From Acidobacteriota bacterium (GTDB lineage: Bacteria; Acidobacteriota; Terriglobia; Bryobacterales; Bryobacteraceae): 64,000 nucleotides of DNA. Each line of letters begins with the position of its first letter. The first letter of the stretch is position 1. The translations under genes were made by a program, and so were the position numbers. The stretch spans positions 1 to 64,000 of the forward strand of contig JACPNQ010000020.1 of assembly GCA_016185425.1 (NCBI GenBank), written 5' to 3'. This document shows, in pieces, positions 60,671 through 64,000 of this stretch. The notes under the pieces were generated by a model. That model worked only from the letters and a program-made list of their open reading frames with translations, ran no database searches and was not told where the DNA came from.

Positions 60671-63024
60671 GCACCGCGATGAGACCGGAAGCGCTTTCCG
60701 CCCTTGCCGGTGAAGGGCTTTCCCGCCGCAACTTCTTTCGCAGCGCGGGAGCGCTGATCGTCGGCTTTAGCATGAGTGGCGCATTGGAGAACGCGGAGGC
60801 TCAAACGGCAACTGGTTTTCCGGCGCCAACCATCGCGACGAACCAGGTGGACTCCTGGATCGCGATCGCTTCCGACGATAGCGTGACTGCGTACACCGGA
60901 AAGTGCGACTTCGGCCAGGGATTTCGGACCGTGCAGCACCAACTGGTGGCGGAAGAACTCGGCGTGCCGTTGGCGCGAGTGAAGATGATCATCTGCGACA
61001 CGGCGCAGTGTCCAGACCAGGGTGTCAGTTCCGGCAGCCAGGGCCATCCGACGCAGTTTGGGAATGGCGCGCTGCGGACAGCGCTGGCCACGGCGCGCGA
61101 GGCCTTGTTCAAGATGGCGTCCGATCAACTCGGCGTTGCGGTAGACGAGTTGGACGTTGAGAACGGGATTGTATTCGTGAAGTCGGATCGCGGGAAGGGC
61201 ATGAGCTATGGCCGGTTGATCGGCGGCAAAAAGATCAGCCTGGCGCTCGACGCGCGGGCCGCGACGAAGAATCCGGCGAACTATAAGATTCTCGGCACAT
61301 CCGTACCGCGATACGACGTTCCGCCCAAAGCGACGGGCGAATTCGAGTATGTCCACAACATCCGTCTGCCGGCGATGATTCACGCCCGTGTCGTGCGGCC
61401 GCCGCGTGTCGGCGCCAAGCTGGTGAGCGTGGATGAGAGTTCGGTGAAATCGCTGCCTGGAAACGTGAAGGTTGTCGCGCGGAAGGATTTCGTCGCTGTC
61501 GCAGCGGATACGCAGTGGGAAGCCATGCAGGCCGCCGACACGCTGGTAGTGAAGTGGTCCGGCGGCGACAAGCTGCCCGACCAGGACACGATCTTCGGGA
61601 CGATGCGGAAATTGCCGTCTCGCGATGCCTACGCGGTTGTCGCGAACGATGTCGATGCCAAGCTCAAGTCCGCGGCGCAGACGTTCAAGGCCACGTATTT
61701 TCACCCGTTCCAGATGCATGGGTCATTAGGCACGTCGTGCGCCGTGGCCGATGTTCGCGGCACCGGCGCCAATACGACGGCGACCGTGTGGTCCGCTTCC
61801 CAAGGCATCTATCCGCAGCGGGACAGCCTGGCGCTGATTCTCGGAACCGCGAAGGAAAATGTACGTTGCATTTTCGTGGAGGGCTCGGGCTGCTACGGTC
61901 TCAATGGCGCGGATTCCGTCGCCTATGACGCGGCCGTCGTCTCACAAGCCACCGGGCGCGCTGTACGCGTGCAGTACTCACGAAAAGATGAGATGACCGC
62001 TGGTGAGAGTTACGGGCCGGCTTATGTCATCGATCTCAAGGCCGGCGTGGACGACAAAGGGCAGATCATCGCCTGGGACTACGAGGGCTGGACCTTCAGC
62101 AAAGGCAACCGGCCGAATGCCACGACACCGGGAAATGTCATCGCCGGAGCGTTGCTGGGTTTTCCCGTTCCCGCAAATACCCCAACGACGACGCCCTCTG
62201 TGCCGAATTCATTCAGCAACAACGCCAACGTGGCCTCGGCGTACGGAACCGGTTGCGTCGGCGGTTCATGCGGCGGCACGGGCACTGTGCAGAGCGAGCG
62301 GATCCTCACACACACCATCGCGTCGCCGTTCTTCACGGGTCCGCTGCGTTCGCCGAACCGCTTGCAGAACACATTCGCGAACGAGAGCTTTATCGATGAG
62401 ATCGCAGCCGCGCTGAAGGTCGATTCGGTCGCCTACCGGTTACGGCATCTCACGGACTCACGGCTGATCGACGTGATGAACGGTGCGGCTCGCGCCGCAA
62501 AATGGGACACACGTCCTTCGCCGAATCCGCGGAACGCGAAGACCGGCGTCGTTACCGGACGCGGCATCGCCATTGTCTTTTACGAAGGCAATAACGGGTA
62601 CGGCGGGCTGGTCGCTGAGGTCTCTGTCGATCAGGCGTCCGGTTACGTGACGGTCACGCGGATCGTGGCCAGCAACGACTCAGGGCCCATTTCGAACCCC
62701 GATGGCTTGCGCGCACAGATGGAGGGCGGCGCGTTGCAGGGGATGAGCCGGGCACTGTTTGAAGAGGTCAAGTGGAACGAGGAATCGGTCACTTCCACCG
62801 ATTGGCGGCGCTTCCCGGTGTACAAGTTCGGGGATGTTTTGCCAGTCGTGGAGACGGTGCTCATCGACCGCAGAGACAAGCAGCAAATGGGCGCCGGAGA
62901 GACGATTATTACAGTCGTCGCAGCGGCCATTGCCAATGCGATCTTCGACGCGGCCGGCGCTCGCGTCCGGCAGGTTCCGTTCACACCGGACCGCGTCCTG
63001 GCCGCATTGGCGGCGCGCGAATAG
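60667..63024 (+). CDS. Molybdopterin subunit of an isoquinoline 1-oxidoreductase-like hydroxylase
   Basis: The 785-residue protein has a twin-arginine leader (LSRRNFFRSAGALIVGFSMS) and then the xanthine dehydrogenase-type molybdopterin domains: GKCDFGQGFRTVQHQLVAEELGV, VSSGSQGHPTQFGNG, YVHNIRLPAMIHARVVRPP, FHPFQMHGSLGTSCAVADV and the end block MGAGETIITVVAAAIANAIFDA with the catalytic glutamate. The Tat signal and the separate 2Fe-2S subunit fit the periplasmic enzymes that oxidise aldehydes or N-heterocycles. A glycine/cysteine-rich insert (GTGCVGGSCGGTGT) lies near residue 535. No FAD subunit gene is present. A maturation factor such as XdhC is not in the window. Confidence 0.9.
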   Translation: MSTAMRPEALSALAGEGLSRRNFFRSAGALIVGFSMSGALENAEAQTATGFPAPTIATNQVDSWIAIASDDSVTAYTGKCDFGQGFRTVQHQLVAEELGVPLARVKMIICDTAQCPDQGVSSGSQGHPTQFGNGALRTALATAREALFKMASDQLGVAVDELDVENGIVFVKSDRGKGMSYGRLIGGKKISLALDARAATKNPANYKILGTSVPRYDVPPKATGEFEYVHNIRLPAMIHARVVRPPRVGAKLVSVDESSVKSLPGNVKVVARKDFVAVAADTQWEAMQAADTLVVKWSGGDKLPDQDTIFGTMRKLPSRDAYAVVANDVDAKLKSAAQTFKATYFHPFQMHGSLGTSCAVADVRGTGANTTATVWSASQGIYPQRDSLALILGTAKENVRCIFVEGSGCYGLNGADSVAYDAAVVSQATGRAVRVQYSRKDEMTAGESYGPAYVIDLKAGVDDKGQIIAWDYEGWTFSKGNRPNATTPGNVIAGALLGFPVPANTPTTTPSVPNSFSNNANVASAYGTGCVGGSCGGTGTVQSERILTHTIASPFFTGPLRSPNRLQNTFANESFIDEIAAALKVDSVAYRLRHLTDSRLIDVMNGAARAAKWDTRPSPNPRNAKTGVVTGRGIAIVFYEGNNGYGGLVAEVSVDQASGYVTVTRIVASNDSGPISNPDGLRAQMEGGALQGMSRALFEEVKWNEESVTSTDWRRFPVYKFGDVLPVVETVLIDRRDKQQMGAGETIITVVAAAIANAIFDAAGARVRQVPFTPDRVLAALAARE

Positions 63025-63026
63025 AG

Positions 63027-64000
63027 CTATTCGTATCGCAGCGCTTCAATGGGATCGATCTCGGCAGCCTTCATCGCCGGATAGATTCCGAACAATACGC
63101 CGATCGACACCGACACACCGAACGCGATCAACACCGACGGCGTCGTGACGATCGTCTTCCATTCGGCGGCCTGCGCGATGACCCAGGCGATCAGCAGGCC
63201 GCACGCCACACCGAGAATGCCGCCCGCAACCGATATGAGAATCGATTCCGTAAGGAACTGGCGCACGATATCGCCGCGCCGCGCGCCGACCGCGCGCCGT
63301 ATGCCGATCTCCCGCGTGCGTTCCATCACTGTCGCCAGCACGATGTTCATGATCCCGATACCGCCGACGAGCAAGGAGATCGCGGCAATCGCCACCATGA
63401 CGTAGGTGAAGATCGTCTGCGTCCGCTTCTGCTGCGCGAGCAGCGCGGCTGGGATGGTGACCGTGAAATCTTCGGCGCCGCGATGCGTCGACGCCAGCAC
63501 CGCCGTTACCACCTTCGCCGCTTCCACACTGTCGGTGTTCGGCTTCATGCGCACGTCGACGCCATCGAGTTCATCCTTCAGAAACCGGCTGGTATCCCAG
63601 AAACGGAACCGGAAGGTATTCGCCGGCACGAAGATTGCGTTGGCGCGATCGAGCGATTTCACGCCAAGCCCGCCATCGCCCACCTGATCCGCCAGCACCC
63701 CGACCACAAGCAACCACGTGTCGTTCACCTTAATCTGTTTGCCGGCGGCCGGACCGAAACCGATCATCGCCTGTTTGGCCGCCTGTCCCAAAACGCAAAC
63801 CGCCACGCTGCCGTCGTTCTCGCTCTCGTTAAAAAACCGTCCCTCATGAATGGCCAGGCTATGAATGCCCGAATACGATGGGCGCACGCCATGGAGATCG
63901 GGAATGGAGCCGGTGGGTTTCGGAAGAATGCGTGCCGGGTGGAGCGAACGGCGCGGCGAAAGTTGCTCCATCCCTTCGAGATTCGCCTCCAGCACGCGGA
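63027..64000 (-). CDS. MacB-type ABC transporter permease, partial (runs off the window)
   Basis: Read from the right edge, 324 residues are present: the end of a periplasmic domain (FFNESENDGSVAVCVLGQAAK), then the FtsX block with TIFTYVMVAIAAISLLVGGIGI, MERTREIGIRRAVGARRGDIVRQFL, GVLFGIYPAMKAAEIDPIEALRYE and stop. This is the MacB family, which works with an ATPase and a membrane-fusion protein to export lipoproteins, peptides or antibiotics. Its stop is 2 bases after the stop of the convergent hydroxylase gene, inside a 7-bp inverted repeat (CGAATAG/CTATTCG). Confidence 0.88.
   Translation of the reverse strand, partial: RVLEANLEGMEQLSPRRSLHPARILPKPTGSIPDLHGVRPSYSGIHSLAIHEGRFFNESENDGSVAVCVLGQAAKQAMIGFGPAAGKQIKVNDTWLLVVGVLADQVGDGGLGVKSLDRANAIFVPANTFRFRFWDTSRFLKDELDGVDVRMKPNTDSVEAAKVVTAVLASTHRGAEDFTVTIPAALLAQQKRTQTIFTYVMVAIAAISLLVGGIGIMNIVLATVMERTREIGIRRAVGARRGDIVRQFLTESILISVAGGILGVACGLLIAWVIAQAAEWKTIVTTPSVLIAFGVSVSIGVLFGIYPAMKAAEIDPIEALRYE

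Noticed and set aside
63018-63034. CGAATAG/CTATTCG inverted repeat as a bidirectional terminator
   Set aside because: The arms are separated by only two bases and no T-run follows, so a stable terminator hairpin is unlikely; both arms are parts of the two convergent gene ends.
1-64000. tRNA, rRNA, CRISPR arrays, riboswitches, prophage or integrase-attachment sites
   Set aside because: Reading through both strands gave no cloverleaf-like segment, regular direct-repeat array, conserved RNA motif or intact mobile-element gene. A covariance-model search would be needed to exclude small RNAs.

Overview
The window looks like chromosomal DNA of an Acidobacteriota species, most likely from the Bryobacterales/Solibacteres group. 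It is GC-rich. It carries two very large Oar-type TonB-dependent receptors with an N-terminal carboxypeptidase-regulatory domain, a PadR-regulated 'acidobacterial duplicated orphan permease' (ADOP), DUF1080 proteins, and a secreted nuclease ending in the C-terminal domain known as TIGR03437, which is typical of Solibacter relatives. This assignment is inferred from gene content. No rRNA or tRNA gene, CRISPR array or intact mobile element was seen.

Layout. 1-6400 holds remnants (an IS1380-like tail, a thioredoxin-reductase tail, an IS1380 transposase fragment and a permease fragment) around intact genes for a persulfide dioxygenase-rhodanese, an alpha/beta hydrolase, EF-P and a double SnoaL protein. 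7054-9121 is a metal-type MerR operon: regulator, thioredoxin-like protein, MerP-like and MerT/MerC-like proteins, and a last gene with one in-frame TGA placed exactly at the first position of a UxxC redox motif. I read this last gene as a selenoprotein; it is the most interesting item in the window. 9127-10289 is a TetR gene divergent from a small secreted protein, with two palindromic operators on the promoter between them. 11323-18194 holds a TonB receptor, a Ycf46-like AAA ATPase and a SUOX-fold molybdoenzyme with its cytochrome b. 18349-24844 holds PadR-ADOP-DUF2306 and an unassigned operon of a membrane protein, an HExxH protein and a 71-residue protein.

25319-29536 has fumarase, a PhyH-type dioxygenase and a divergent B12-type radical SAM enzyme. 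29604-33920 is a scarred segment: a headless LysR gene abuts a headless TonB receptor, then an intact nitrilase, then an esterase gene broken by an internal deletion. It ends in a decayed copy of the radical SAM gene's 3' end. 33951-44587 holds a membrane phosphoesterase with a small overlapping gene, a GNAT enzyme, a CE15 glucuronoyl esterase, a SoxC/cytochrome c pair, an FG-GAP repeat protein, a MarR/SRPBCC pair and two DUF1080 proteins.

44631-51137 is a co-directional run: PolX, NUDIX, SGNH hydrolase, aldo/keto reductase and the secreted nuclease. 51134-57519 on the minus strand holds the second TonB receptor, a UvrC-like protein, an aldo/keto reductase and a MauE/DoxX-thioredoxin fusion. 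57518-63024 holds an amidohydrolase, a membrane-anchored unknown, a GNAT enzyme and a two-subunit molybdenum hydroxylase. The window ends inside a MacB-type permease gene.

Themes. Genes for polymer or plant-material breakdown (CE15, SGNH, DUF1080, TonB receptors) mix with redox and sulfur chemistry: a persulfide dioxygenase, two SUOX-fold enzymes with cytochrome partners, and a molybdenum hydroxylase.
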